A DNA stretch of 41,841 nt. It comes from a virus. The DNA lies in the IMG/VR virus record IMGVR_UViG_3300033156_001223, positions 1-41,841 of that record; one strand, written 5' to 3'. Shown piece after piece: positions 1 to 7,258 of this stretch. The first letter of the stretch is position 1. The number at the start of each line of letters is the position of its first letter. Position numbers and translations under genes: made by a program. Under the pieces are notes generated by a model. It was given only the letters and a program-made list of their open reading frames with translations, ran no database searches and was not told the DNA's origin.

Positions 1-68
1 TTCTCATATTTACGGAGGAATAGTCTTCTTCCTTGCTCTGTCTCATGCCCGTGCGAAACTACTTTCAT
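1..68 (-). CDS. Array 1 paralogue A0, N-terminal part only
   Basis: Partial gene cut by the left edge; only about 22 codons are visible. It starts MKVVSHGHETEQGRR, matching the leader of its neighbours (M-[KR]-V-x-x-H-G-x-E), followed by a basic patch and an F-x-x-x-Y segment as in A2 and A4. The SD GGAGGGGG lies just upstream and overlaps the TAA stop of the preceding gene. It shows the array runs past the window and has at least seven members. Function unknown. Confidence 0.8.
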   Translation of the reverse strand, partial: MKVVSHGHETEQGRRLFLRKYE

Positions 69-77
69 ACCCCCTCC

Positions 78-527
78 TTATGAAATATGTATTTCTTCTA
101 CTTCGAATCCATACCTCCCCAAAATCTCACGAACTTGTGCCCAAAACAGAGGAATTTCTACATCATCTGATATGTATTGATGATAACTTAGTAATTCCAG
201 AAGGGAAGCGGCTAAATCTATCATTTCTTGAAGATCATCAAGACTAAGGTCTCCTTGTAAATAATAATGCACATGTTGCACCACATCACAGCATAAGACT
301 AATGCCCTAGTCTGGGCAATTTTGGAATCTGTTATCCCAAAAAGCCCGGCTTTCTCATTTTTACGTAGCCAAAATCCAGTCGTACCTTCAAGTGCAGCAC
401 TAGTCAGTTGATAAGTATTGTGGCATATCCTAAACTCCTTCTTTACATTCTCTGGGCCTCTATAATGCCTAATAATTACTTTATTTGTTTGGTTATTTTT
501 TTCTTGATCATGAAGAACTACTTTCAT
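78..527 (-). CDS. Array 1 paralogue A1, unknown function (149 aa)
   Basis: I do not recognise the family. The protein has three parts shared along the array: the leader MKVVLHDQE; a middle segment with YQLTSAALEGTTGFW (consensus [YF]-x-[LF]-T-x-x-A-L-x-G-x-x-G-x-W); and a helical C-terminal part with DLQEMIDLAASLLELL. There is no signal peptide or membrane segment, so it is probably cytoplasmic. The start is taken at 527, behind a G-rich SD and downstream of the previous gene's TAG; an in-frame ATG at 548 lies inside that previous gene and has no SD. It is promoter-distal in the operon that begins near 7230. Confidence 0.85.
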   Translation of the reverse strand: MKVVLHDQEKNNQTNKVIIRHYRGPENVKKEFRICHNTYQLTSAALEGTTGFWLRKNEKAGLFGITDSKIAQTRALVLCCDVVQHVHYYLQGDLSLDDLQEMIDLAASLLELLSYHQYISDDVEIPLFWAQVREILGRYGFEVEEIHIS

Positions 528-537
528 CCTATCCCCC

Positions 538-987
538 CTACGAAACATCCCGAAATTCTATCTCAAACCCGGTCTTATTGAATAGGTCATATAATTTATG
601 CCAAAAATCGTCAAGATATGACGATCCAACTACATATCCCCAATGATATAGTAATCTACTAAGAGCTGCAGCTAGGTCTAATATCTCCTGCAAATCATGA
701 ATAGTTACTTTTCCGTTTAAATAGTCTACGGTCCGTGCCCGAATGATATCATACAAAGATTCTAACCGCTCTTTAATTTCGTCAATATCATCATTTACTT
801 CGAAGTAGGCTCCTCCTCCATGCATTACCCAGAATCCTGATTCTCCTTGGAGAGCCTTATCAGTTAAATAGTAGTGAACTCCGTCAACTATGAAGGGTGT
901 AAACATGCGAGGATTAATTTCATGATAATGCTTAAAAATGATCTTCTTTTCATGATCTCTTTCTTGTCCATGTTCTGCCACTCTCAT
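538..987 (-). CDS. Array 1 paralogue A2, unknown function (149 aa)
   Basis: Tandem paralogue of its neighbours. The leader is MRVAEHGQERDHEKK, very close to A4 (MKVVEHGEETKHDKK). The middle carries YYLTDKALQGESGFW and the C-terminal part carries HDLQEILDLAAALSRLLYH. It ends with an acidic and aromatic tail. The junction with the upstream gene reads GGAGGGTAGCATG, so one short stretch supplies the SD, the upstream stop and, after one base, this start. The same TAGCATG junction recurs twice more in the array, which suggests duplication of a whole gene-plus-junction unit. Function unknown. Confidence 0.87.
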   Translation of the reverse strand: MRVAEHGQERDHEKKIIFKHYHEINPRMFTPFIVDGVHYYLTDKALQGESGFWVMHGGGAYFEVNDDIDEIKERLESLYDIIRARTVDYLNGKVTIHDLQEILDLAAALSRLLYHWGYVVGSSYLDDFWHKLYDLFNKTGFEIEFRDVS

Positions 988-988
988 G

Positions 989-1450
989 CTACCCTCCTAC
1001 ATTTTCATGTTCTGTAGGAACACCTTCGATATCTATATCAACTCCCCCTCTTCTTAGTAGCTCACAAATTTCCGTCCAACAACAGTCACATTGATTCTCT
1101 GAAAAATAGTCGTGCCGAAAGAGGAGGCCGATGATGGCTACACATAAATCTACTGTGTTCTGTAGATCTGATAATGATAACCGGCCACGCAAAAATTCTG
1201 CAGTGAACTCTTTTATAGTAGTATACAAAGCTTTTACTGCATCAGTAACACAATGTTCGGAAATAGGGAAAGTACATAAAACACCATCCCGGGTGAGCCA
1301 AAAACCATCCCGCCCCCGCAGAGCAATATTTGCCAAAGAGTAGATAGATTGTCCTATTTCAAAACTAGTTTTTGAGTAATCAAAACTCTTATACCAACGA
1401 ACAGTAACTCTATATCTTGACTCTGAATTATGAGGATCTCCGAATCTCAT
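989..1450 (-). CDS. Array 1 paralogue A3, unknown function (153 aa)
   Basis: Paralogue with a variant leader, MRFGDPHN, which is intermediate between the M-[KR]-V-x-x-H leader of arrays 1 and 2 and the M-R-L-G leader of array 3. The middle motif is YSLANIALRGRDGFW. The C-terminal helix motif is SDLQNTVDLCVAIIGLL, followed by a pair of cysteines (CDCC) not seen in the sister proteins. The start at 1450 follows GGAGGAGAATAGC; an upstream in-frame ATG at 1477 lies inside the preceding gene. Function unknown. Confidence 0.86.
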   Translation of the reverse strand: MRFGDPHNSESRYRVTVRWYKSFDYSKTSFEIGQSIYSLANIALRGRDGFWLTRDGVLCTFPISEHCVTDAVKALYTTIKEFTAEFLRGRLSLSDLQNTVDLCVAIIGLLFRHDYFSENQCDCCWTEICELLRRGGVDIDIEGVPTEHENVGG

Positions 1451-1451
1451 G

Positions 1452-1907
1452 CTATTCTCCTCCCACGTGTAATGCATCAGTAATTTCGAACCCTAGATCA
1501 CGGAATAGCTTATGTAATTTGGGATAAAAATCGGTAACATCTGAAAAATCTGGTAGGTAATCATGATAGTTAAGTAGTGCAGTAAGTGAGAAGACCAAAT
1601 CTAGGAATTCTTGCAGATCCTCTACTGATAACTCACCATCTAAGTATCGGTCTGTATATATACAAGCAATATCATATAGAGTTAATAGACCTGCTTTAGC
1701 AGTTGTAGTATCTACTATTTTAAAGAAAGTGCCACCTGGATATAATACCCAACACTTTGGTTCTCCCAGAAACGCACTATCGAGTATGTGAAAATCAGCT
1801 CCTCCAACTTTAAAAGGTTCTCTCATTCGTGGGTGAATGCCTTGGTAAAAATTGAAGACAAGCTTTTTATCATGTTTGGTCTCCTCTCCGTGTTCTACCA
1901 CTTTCAT
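1452..1907 (-). CDS. Array 1 paralogue A4, unknown function (151 aa)
   Basis: Closest visible relative of A2. The leader is MKVVEHGEETKHDKK; the middle segment is partly degenerate (FHILDSAFLGEPKCW); the C-terminal helix reads EDLQEFLDLVFSLTALLNYH. The start at 1907 is chosen because it restores the shared leader and sits one base after the upstream TAG, behind GGGAGAG. The in-frame ATG at 1952 would overlap the preceding gene and has no SD. Function unknown; no membrane segments or cysteine motifs. Confidence 0.86.
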   Translation of the reverse strand: MKVVEHGEETKHDKKLVFNFYQGIHPRMREPFKVGGADFHILDSAFLGEPKCWVLYPGGTFFKIVDTTTAKAGLLTLYDIACIYTDRYLDGELSVEDLQEFLDLVFSLTALLNYHDYLPDFSDVTDFYPKLHKLFRDLGFEITDALHVGGE

Positions 1908-1908
1908 G

Positions 1909-2367
1909 CTACTCTCCCTCCCTATATAACTCATCAGTAAGTTGAAATCCACTATCAGAAAGCATGTCGTAGATCTCGATTCTACGGGCTAAGTAGTATG
2001 TTGATGAGATGTATGCATTGAACTTTAAGAGTCTTATAAAGGCAATGATTAGATCTATAGCGTTTTGTAGGTCTGCAATTCGCAACTCCCCGGTATTAAA
2101 GCGAGTCACTACTTTATCCAAAAATTTCAATGCTTTATCTATTTCTTTATGAACTTGCCTTATAGTTTCAACGAAGCCAAATGGTTCCACTTCTGTTCCT
2201 TCCAAGAGTGTTATCCATCGACCTGGTCTGCCCAACAATGCTGCTTCTGTGAATCGGAGATCATATCCATCTATTTTGAAGCTCTTATTCTTATTGAAAA
2301 TATCTATAATGTTTGGATAAGAAGGAAGACGGACAGACATACTCCGATGGTGATTTATTACTCTCAT
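1909..2367 (-). CDS. Array 1 paralogue A5, unknown function (152 aa)
   Basis: The leader is MRVINHHRSMS. The middle is LRFTEAALLGRPGRW and the C-terminal helix is ADLQNAIDLIIAFIRLLKF. It lacks the basic KK-x-x-F-x-x-Y segment that follows the leader in A2 and A4. The start overlaps the TGA of A6 (ATGA) behind a GGAGGAAGAGGT SD that also encodes the acidic C-terminus of A6. Its best match in the array is A6, since both contain an FG-hV-E block after the W motif (PFGFVETI and PFGLVERD). Confidence 0.86.
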   Translation of the reverse strand: MRVINHHRSMSVRLPSYPNIIDIFNKNKSFKIDGYDLRFTEAALLGRPGRWITLLEGTEVEPFGFVETIRQVHKEIDKALKFLDKVVTRFNTGELRIADLQNAIDLIIAFIRLLKFNAYISSTYYLARRIEIYDMLSDSGFQLTDELYREGE

Positions 2368-2759
2368 ACCTCTTCCTCCTCACAGTCTCTAAGAGATTCC
2401 ACACAAATCTCATGACTGGCTAGAAAATTAAGTATTACTGCTTTCCAAGCCAAATAAAATACCTCTGGTAAGTAACCATTAGCATATAAAAGCCAAATGA
2501 AGGCCATGGCAAGATCAAATGCATCCTGTAAATCTTGAAGCTGTATTTTCTGATTTAGAAAGTCTGATATTACTATTCCTAAAAATCTAATTACTTTTGC
2601 TACTTCTTTTTCAACATAAATAGGATCTCTCTCAACAAGCCCAAATGGATCTATAGGCATTACCCCCCTCAGTTCAATCCACCAGCCGGTTTCAGCATCG
2701 AAAGCTTCTCTAGTAAAACGAAAGCAACATTCCCCTACTTTAAAACTTCTCTCTCGCAA
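2364..2759 (-). CDS. Array 1 paralogue A6, leaderless form (131 aa)
   Basis: First gene of array 1 in transcription order and the odd member. It starts directly in the conserved core (SFKVGECCFRFTREAF), with no M-[KR]-V-x-x-H leader. The only usable start is TTG at 2759, without an SD; it lies 4 bases past the TAA of the upstream gene in TTTAATGATTTG, so translation probably depends on termination-reinitiation. The reading frame stays open upstream but has no ATG. The C-terminal helix is conserved (QDLQDAFDLAMAFIWLL), so the protein is probably still made. A lost or never-gained leader are both possible. Confidence 0.75.
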   Translation of the reverse strand: MRERSFKVGECCFRFTREAFDAETGWWIELRGVMPIDPFGLVERDPIYVEKEVAKVIRFLGIVISDFLNQKIQLQDLQDAFDLAMAFIWLLYANGYLPEVFYLAWKAVILNFLASHEICVESLRDCEEEEV

Positions 2760-2763
2760 ATCA

Positions 2764-3117
2764 TTAAAGTCGTGGAAACTCCAATAGGTGCCATAACATA
2801 GCTCTTAATCTTACTAACTCTTTGAAGGCAGCACAGTAATTCCCTCCACACTTTTCCGCTAGTGGACAATCGTTACAAACCATATTACCCATAACTTCCA
2901 CTTCCCCATCTATCTCCTTTGCAAGAAGATCATCATTTCCTACTAATTCTGATGGGTGATCCGAAGTCAGAACCTGTTTCAAAGAAGCTTTGAGCTTTAG
3001 TAGTTCTCCAAGGGCAGAACAAGGCCATTTGCCACACTGCCCCGCTAATTCACAGTTTTTACACATTTCATGCTTTTCAGCTACTCCATCAGTCTTCTGT
3101 GTAGTGTTTTCTGTCAT
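2764..3117 (-). CDS. Cys-rich protein with a duplicated C-x2-C-x5-C-x4-C module (117 aa)
   Basis: The protein contains two copies of a roughly 30-residue unit, CKNCELAGQCGKWPC and CNDCPLAEKCGGNYC. Each is followed by the same helix (ALGELLKLKASL and AFKELVRLRAML). Four cysteines per copy suggest two zinc knuckles or two small Fe-S sites; the sequence cannot decide which. The linker between copies is acidic. There is no signal peptide. It sits immediately upstream of array 1 in the same operon and has a good SD (GGAGGAAGAA). Family not recognised. Confidence 0.85.
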   Translation of the reverse strand: MTENTTQKTDGVAEKHEMCKNCELAGQCGKWPCSALGELLKLKASLKQVLTSDHPSELVGNDDLLAKEIDGEVEVMGNMVCNDCPLAEKCGGNYCAAFKELVRLRAMLWHLLEFPRL

Positions 3118-3248
3118 TTCTTCCTCCTTATCTTAAATTTTTTCTATATATCCTTGCAAAGTTCTTTGTTAGCCACGGTATGTCCTCAAAATCAATCGTA
3201 GGAGTAATAATATTCCCAAATATGGGCTATTTTTAATCTTCTCTACCT

Positions 3249-3662
3249 TCAAGGAAATCCTTGAAAGATATCTGAAGTCAACCCCTCGGCCATTAAAGTA
3301 ACTGTATGATGTTCATAACGTTTTGTTGCTTTGACAACACAATAACGCCCCTCATACCTATCCACCATACATTCAAATTCAAAATGATCATCAGCAAGAT
3401 CTTTAAATATTCCTACTTTACAATCTCTTCGAATAACATCTGGATCTACCTCTTCAAAGAAAGCATCATCAAAAACAGAGTTATAAGAAGTTGACAAATT
3501 ACGATCATCACTTACCATAACTTCCACAGCAAGCCCACTAGTTGGGTCCTTAAAGAACCCACCGACATAAAAGGATTGATCCAGCCTGAGTTTATGCTTT
3601 TTAAGAAACTTAGCCAGAAATTTTATTCTCCTATCCTTGCATTTACGATGTCTGAAAAGCAT
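3249..3662 (-). CDS. Unknown small protein with basic N-terminus (137 aa)
   Basis: Not recognised. The first 30 residues are strongly basic (RHRKCKDRRIK and similar), followed by an alternating pattern that looks like a beta-rich domain and an acidic middle (DDAFFEEVDPD). The SD AGGGGG lies 6 bases before the ATG. It is co-transcribed with the small proteins on both sides. The basic start could bind nucleic acid, but that is inference only. Confidence 0.75.
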   Translation of the reverse strand: MLFRHRKCKDRRIKFLAKFLKKHKLRLDQSFYVGGFFKDPTSGLAVEVMVSDDRNLSTSYNSVFDDAFFEEVDPDVIRRDCKVGIFKDLADDHFEFECMVDRYEGRYCVVKATKRYEHHTVTLMAEGLTSDIFQGFP

Positions 3663-3680
3663 AGCAAACCCCCTAATTGC

Positions 3681-4094
3681 TTACAAAAACTCTACTCGAA
3701 TCATGCGCCATAAGAACCGTTTATTATCCATATAGATACCACATGGTATTGCCAATACTAATCGACCTACTCTTTTTGTTGGATTCCAGCCTATTCCTCT
3801 CCAATTAGGTGAGTGATTCTCATAAACACAGTCTACTGCTCCATTATAACTCCCATGTAACTCACACATAGTCCACAAACGAGAGAATATTATATCTGAG
3901 ATAAGATGACGCAAGCAGCTTCTCTTCAGACCTCTATATCTACACCCAGCTGCCCGATTAATAATATCGTCTATTGTTTGTAGCTTTATTATTCTCTCAT
4001 CGATAGTCATATTCCCGTACAAAGCCTTCTCCAAAAACGAATCAGGAAAGGTCTTAAGAGTTTCTTTAACAATTTTATCTATAAATCCTTCCAT
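3681..4094 (-). CDS. Unknown small protein (137 aa)
   Basis: Not recognised. The start at 4094 (MEGFIDKIVKETL) is preferred over an in-frame ATG at 4124 because GGAGGAG lies 7 bases upstream of it. The N-terminal half is helical. The C-terminal half contains several Cys and Trp residues (CVYENHSPNWRGIGWNP) and ends in a basic, hydrophobic stretch. No clear domain. Confidence 0.75.
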   Translation of the reverse strand: MEGFIDKIVKETLKTFPDSFLEKALYGNMTIDERIIKLQTIDDIINRAAGCRYRGLKRSCLRHLISDIIFSRLWTMCELHGSYNGAVDCVYENHSPNWRGIGWNPTKRVGRLVLAIPCGIYMDNKRFLWRMIRVEFL

Positions 4095-4158
4095 AATTAC
4101 TCCTCCATATAGTGAGTAAGCCATGAGTGTAAATATTACATTTCATTGTATACAAAGT

Positions 4159-5037
4159 TCATAGTGATTCTAATTTATGAGTTAGCTGATCAACCCATCC
4201 TTCCAGAGTCTCTATCTCTTTCTTCAGATCATCATCAACCTCTAGCTTTATTTCCTGCAGCTTTCTCACTTCATTCCTTAAGAGGTTCGCTTCTAGAGAA
4301 GAAGTAATCTTTTTCTGTGGATGTGTTGGAGATTTTGCTTCATCAACTGCCTGAGTTGTTAAGGGCATGAGAACCTGATTTATCATTTTCAGTTGATTGA
4401 TCAAGCTGTTGGCCTCGTTTACCGTTTCCAACCCTTCTCTTAAGTCGTTAACCACTTCTTTTACACCCTCCACCCCTTCGAGATATTGCTTATAAGGGGA
4501 TCCGTCTACCAGGTTAACCAACTTCTGTGCATCGTCATGTAAAGATTTTAATGACTCATAATCCATCCCTAGTCCATCCCGCTCAGCTATGGATAGGCAA
4601 ATAGTAGTTAAACCTGCAACAATATACTTTAACAATATATCGGCTTCTTGGATGAGGGCAGCCACATCTTCAACTTCCCAAGTATGATTTACTAGCTCTT
4701 TGATGTCAGCTTCAGCTTTCGGGATGAGAAAATTAAGCACTTTCAGTATTCTATCTTCCCTACTCATCTCAGATGCCTTCAACCCCTCTTCTAAGACATT
4801 AGCTAACGTTTCTAATATTCGGCGTGCTACTTTTGCTTTACCACCCAATGGTATTTTTATACCTTCGAGCATTTCTCTTACTGTGGTGATTATTTGTCGC
4901 ATTTCTTCAAAATCAGTAGTTGGCTTAAACAGTGAGAGACCAAATGCAGCTGTTACATCTACTGATTCCTCTAAAATCTCTGCTACTTGTTCTTCACGAC
5001 TATTAGTTTCTTTGTTATTAGTGGTACATGTATCCAT
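4159..5037 (-). CDS. Long alpha-helical protein, unknown function (292 aa)
   Basis: Almost entirely helical and acidic, with heptad-like stretches throughout; the last 45 residues (LRNEVRKLQEIKLEVDDD onward) look like a coiled coil. There is one moderately hydrophobic segment near residue 135 (LLKYIVAGLTTICLSIA), short for a membrane span. The SD GGAGG lies 7 bases before the ATG. It is the largest protein of this operon. A scaffold or oligomerising role would fit but is not shown. Family not recognised. Confidence 0.75.
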   Translation of the reverse strand: MDTCTTNNKETNSREEQVAEILEESVDVTAAFGLSLFKPTTDFEEMRQIITTVREMLEGIKIPLGGKAKVARRILETLANVLEEGLKASEMSREDRILKVLNFLIPKAEADIKELVNHTWEVEDVAALIQEADILLKYIVAGLTTICLSIAERDGLGMDYESLKSLHDDAQKLVNLVDGSPYKQYLEGVEGVKEVVNDLREGLETVNEANSLINQLKMINQVLMPLTTQAVDEAKSPTHPQKKITSSLEANLLRNEVRKLQEIKLEVDDDLKKEIETLEGWVDQLTHKLESL

Positions 5038-5048
5038 TTTTATCCTCC

Positions 5049-5348
5049 TTAATTAGCTTTTTGTCGCACTAATTCAATCATCTTAGCTGCAGCCATTTCA
5101 CCAACCTGAGTAGCAATACTAGCAACCTGGGATGTAAATTCATCATAGTGTGTAGCATGCTGACAGGCAGTGATTATTTCACTCCTCTTCTCTTTTAACT
5201 CTGGATCTTCTAGGACTTTCTGTATTAGTTGTTCATCTTGTAACAAATCTTCATACCCCATCCGTGCAAGAGTATTCATTAGACTAAGGGTACTCCAAAC
5301 AGCTAATAAATGAGTAAACTCTTTAATTAATTTTTCTCTATCATCCAT
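5049..5348 (-). CDS. Small helical protein (99 aa)
   Basis: The start at 5348 (MDDREKLIKEFTHLL) is supported by AGGAGG 6 bases upstream; a longer in-frame reading to 5390 overlaps the preceding gene without an SD. The protein is all-helical, with an acidic middle and Ala-rich end. No recognised family. It overlaps the zinc-ribbon gene upstream by 8 bases, indicating translational coupling. Confidence 0.75.
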   Translation of the reverse strand: MDDREKLIKEFTHLLAVWSTLSLMNTLARMGYEDLLQDEQLIQKVLEDPELKEKRSEIITACQHATHYDEFTSQVASIATQVGEMAAAKMIELVRQKAN

Positions 5349-5550
5349 TTTGTTCCTCCTGTCCTTCAAATAAACTGAAAAAACAATCAAAACATAATTC
5401 GGTATATAAGGCTCCCTCTTCTATTAACACGTATACATGAGCAGGATTTTTGCCACACTTGCAGCACAAAGACTCAGGTTCCTTTCGTCTGAAGAGGGGA
5501 GCGAGACAGACAGACAAAAATCTTTTTACTTTGTAAATAATTTTCCTCAT
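5341..5550 (-). CDS. Small zinc-ribbon-like protein (69 aa)
   Basis: A basic N-terminal 25 residues (RKIIYKVKRFL) precede a compact two-CxxC unit: CCKCGKNPAHV, about 20 residues of beta-like sequence, then CFDCFFSLF. This is the usual spacing of a treble-clef or ribbon zinc site. Two ATGs stand in tandem (5553 and 5550); the second has the better distance from the AAGGGGG SD, so it is used. The stop of the upstream gene overlaps the start. Confidence 0.75.
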   Translation of the reverse strand: MRKIIYKVKRFLSVCLAPLFRRKEPESLCCKCGKNPAHVYVLIEEGALYTELCFDCFFSLFEGQEEQNG

Positions 5551-5933
5551 CATTCCCCCTTAATATCGACGTACAAGAGTGCATCACTCAAGCTCTGAGA
5601 AAGAAGAAGAATGGATTGGCTATCTTCAAGAGAAGGATTATCTACTAAGTAGGTGCTTAACAAAGACATAAGAGCATAGGCATGGAGTATATCAACTTGT
5701 GCAATTCCATCTACTATATCTCTTTCATCAATATCCAACTTTTCTATATCTATCTGTTCTACAAAAGTGGAATAAGCTGCTACTGACTGACTTAGTTTAC
5801 TTAGAGCTCCATAAAACTTATTAGCATTGTTCTTCTTCTTTAACCACAAACGTAATGCCTGAACAACACACCACTGTATCTCAAACCCTGCGTTTGCAAT
5901 TTCCCTCTGTAGATCCCCCAACCATTTCTTCAT
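5550..5933 (-). CDS. Unknown helical protein (127 aa)
   Basis: Not recognised. The start at 5933 (MKKWLGDLQREIANA) is chosen because AGGGA lies 7 bases upstream; a GTG at 5948 is in frame but poorly placed. The protein is helical, with an acidic centre (DIEKLDIDERDIVDG) and a hydrophobic run (LLLSQSLSDALLYV) too short to be a confident membrane span. Operon member between the zinc-ribbon gene and the 207-aa gene. Confidence 0.7.
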   Translation of the reverse strand: MKKWLGDLQREIANAGFEIQWCVVQALRLWLKKKNNANKFYGALSKLSQSVAAYSTFVEQIDIEKLDIDERDIVDGIAQVDILHAYALMSLLSTYLVDNPSLEDSQSILLLSQSLSDALLYVDIKGE

Positions 5934-5944
5934 TGTTCGTTCCC

Positions 5945-6568
5945 TCACTCAGGAATCTCATCCCATGAGATGGCCCCATCTTCAGATTCTTTTCTCGAAT
6001 TATAATAAACAGCAGCTGTAGTAGTATTGTCCTGAGAAAATGAACTACGCCGATATGTGTCTTCCCATTGGTACCAGTTCCAGTTCTCATCAGTTTCCAA
6101 GCCATCATAGGTATATTTAGGTGAGGATGTTTCCCTGTCTGTCTGTTCATCCTGATTGTCAGTTTCAAACTCAACAGTAACTATCTCAACCGGAGCTACC
6201 TCAAGAACATCATTAATCTGATCAATTACGGAAGATAAATTGAGTCGGAGGGTGTCCAAAGGAGTCATTTCGGTAATTGCATATTTTTCATTGAGAAAAT
6301 TAGATATCCCTGCTTCTAAATTGGATAGAAACCCACGTAATTCAATTAAATTCTGATACTCAAACACATCAAGATCAATTTCTCCATAACTCGGGTTAGG
6401 AAATTCTTGTATGACTCTCCTCAGCAGTTCATCAATTTCTTTCATAGCTTGTTTGTTTCTCTTTTTCATTAAATGTTCTGCGACTATTTTTCCAATAGTA
6501 TCTTTTAGACTCCAAATCTCAGACAGCATAATTTTTCCTTTAAGTTCTTGTGCTGCTCCTTCGGTCAT
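5945..6568 (-). CDS. Unknown protein with acidic aromatic C-terminus (207 aa)
   Basis: Residues 1-130 are helical. The last 60 residues are low in complexity, acidic and rich in Thr, Ser, Trp and Tyr (DENWNWYQWEDTYRR), probably disordered or a binding tail. The SD GGAGGAG lies 6 bases before the ATG. No recognised domain; operon member. Confidence 0.72.
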   Translation of the reverse strand: MTEGAAQELKGKIMLSEIWSLKDTIGKIVAEHLMKKRNKQAMKEIDELLRRVIQEFPNPSYGEIDLDVFEYQNLIELRGFLSNLEAGISNFLNEKYAITEMTPLDTLRLNLSSVIDQINDVLEVAPVEIVTVEFETDNQDEQTDRETSSPKYTYDGLETDENWNWYQWEDTYRRSSFSQDNTTTAAVYYNSRKESEDGAISWDEIPE

Positions 6569-6588
6569 TTTTTCTCCTCCTTATTAAA

Positions 6589-6753
6589 TTATTCTTCCAA
6601 ACCCCTTGAAAATCTTTCTAAAGATTTTTTAATGGTCAACAATATTTGTTCAAGATGCGTATGAACCATCTTCAAAAGTTGCTCAACTTGCTTAGTGAGT
6701 TCATTAATAGCGGCTTCCAAAGCATCTTTCTGATGTCTGGTATCATCATCCAT
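6589..6753 (-). CDS. Small coiled-coil protein (54 aa)
   Basis: Starts MDDDTRHQKDALEAA behind GGAGGAGTGAT, stops TAA at 6589. The whole peptide is one amphipathic, heptad-patterned helix (INELTKQVEQLLKMV) ending in a basic segment. It fills the gap between two genes and has typical operon spacing, so I consider it real. Possibly an oligomerising adaptor; function unknown. Confidence 0.75.
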   Translation of the reverse strand: MDDDTRHQKDALEAAINELTKQVEQLLKMVHTHLEQILLTIKKSLERFSRGLEE

Positions 6754-6763
6754 ATCACTCCTC

Positions 6764-7186
6764 CTACTCTTGATTTAATTTCTTATGTATCGTATCTGTC
6801 GACAACACTCGCCCACAAAAAGGGCATCTGGCCTCAACGTCCCCAACTAAAATATCTCCTTCAGAACAAACCACCAACTCAACCTTAATTTTCAAAACTT
6901 CTCCATTACAGTGACATTTGCTCGATTGCCAGATAGAGAAAAGATCCTCTCGAAGAATTGATGCTAATGATGAAAAGTAATTTGGCAACCCTATCAAGTC
7001 TACACACTCACTACAATCACCACAGTCCATCTTTGTTCCTTTTTCTTTATCATCCAATATTGCAAACAGACTATCAGATATTTCTGGTAGTGAAAGTTGA
7101 TTATTACCAGCGTGGTAAATATATTCAAGACTAACATATAGAGTATCTACAGGCATCTGTGCCTTTTTACAAAGAGGCATTGTCAT
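6764..7186 (-). CDS. Cys-rich putative zinc protein (140 aa)
   Basis: First gene after the promoter at 7234. Three cysteine clusters are visible: CGDCSEC near residue 55, CHC near residue 91 and a rubredoxin-like CPFCG near residue 122. The CHC and CPFCG clusters could form one zinc ribbon. The SD GGGGGAG lies about 7 bases before the ATG. Family not recognised. Its leading position in the operon might suggest an early or regulatory role, but nothing in the sequence proves that. Confidence 0.75.
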   Translation of the reverse strand: MTMPLCKKAQMPVDTLYVSLEYIYHAGNNQLSLPEISDSLFAILDDKEKGTKMDCGDCSECVDLIGLPNYFSSLASILREDLFSIWQSSKCHCNGEVLKIKVELVVCSEGDILVGDVEARCPFCGRVLSTDTIHKKLNQE

Positions 7187-7233
7187 CTTCGTTCTCCCCC
7201 TGGCTGGTAAGTTATTGCTTGCTATTCCTAATT

Positions 7234-7242
7234 GTTATAACA
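7234..7242 (-). promoter_or_regulatory. Extended -10 promoter A (TGTTATAAC)
   Basis: On the minus strand the site reads TG-T-TATAAC, one of seven TGnTATAA sites found directly upstream of transcription units here. It lies just past the stop of the 814-aa gene and about 50 bases before the 140-aa gene, giving a leader of roughly 40 bases. No -35 hexamer is recognisable 16-18 bases upstream. Confidence 0.65.
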
Positions 7243-7258
7243 GATTTATATAGGAGTT

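Noticed and set aside
4700-5056. Plus-strand reading frame of 118 codons opposite the 292-aa helical protein
   Set aside because: It has no SD or promoter, its composition reflects the opposite strand, and the minus-strand gene has a strong SD and operon context.
5881-6174. Minus-strand 97-codon frame inside the 207-aa gene
   Set aside because: Overlaps a gene with a strong SD and has no SD of its own.
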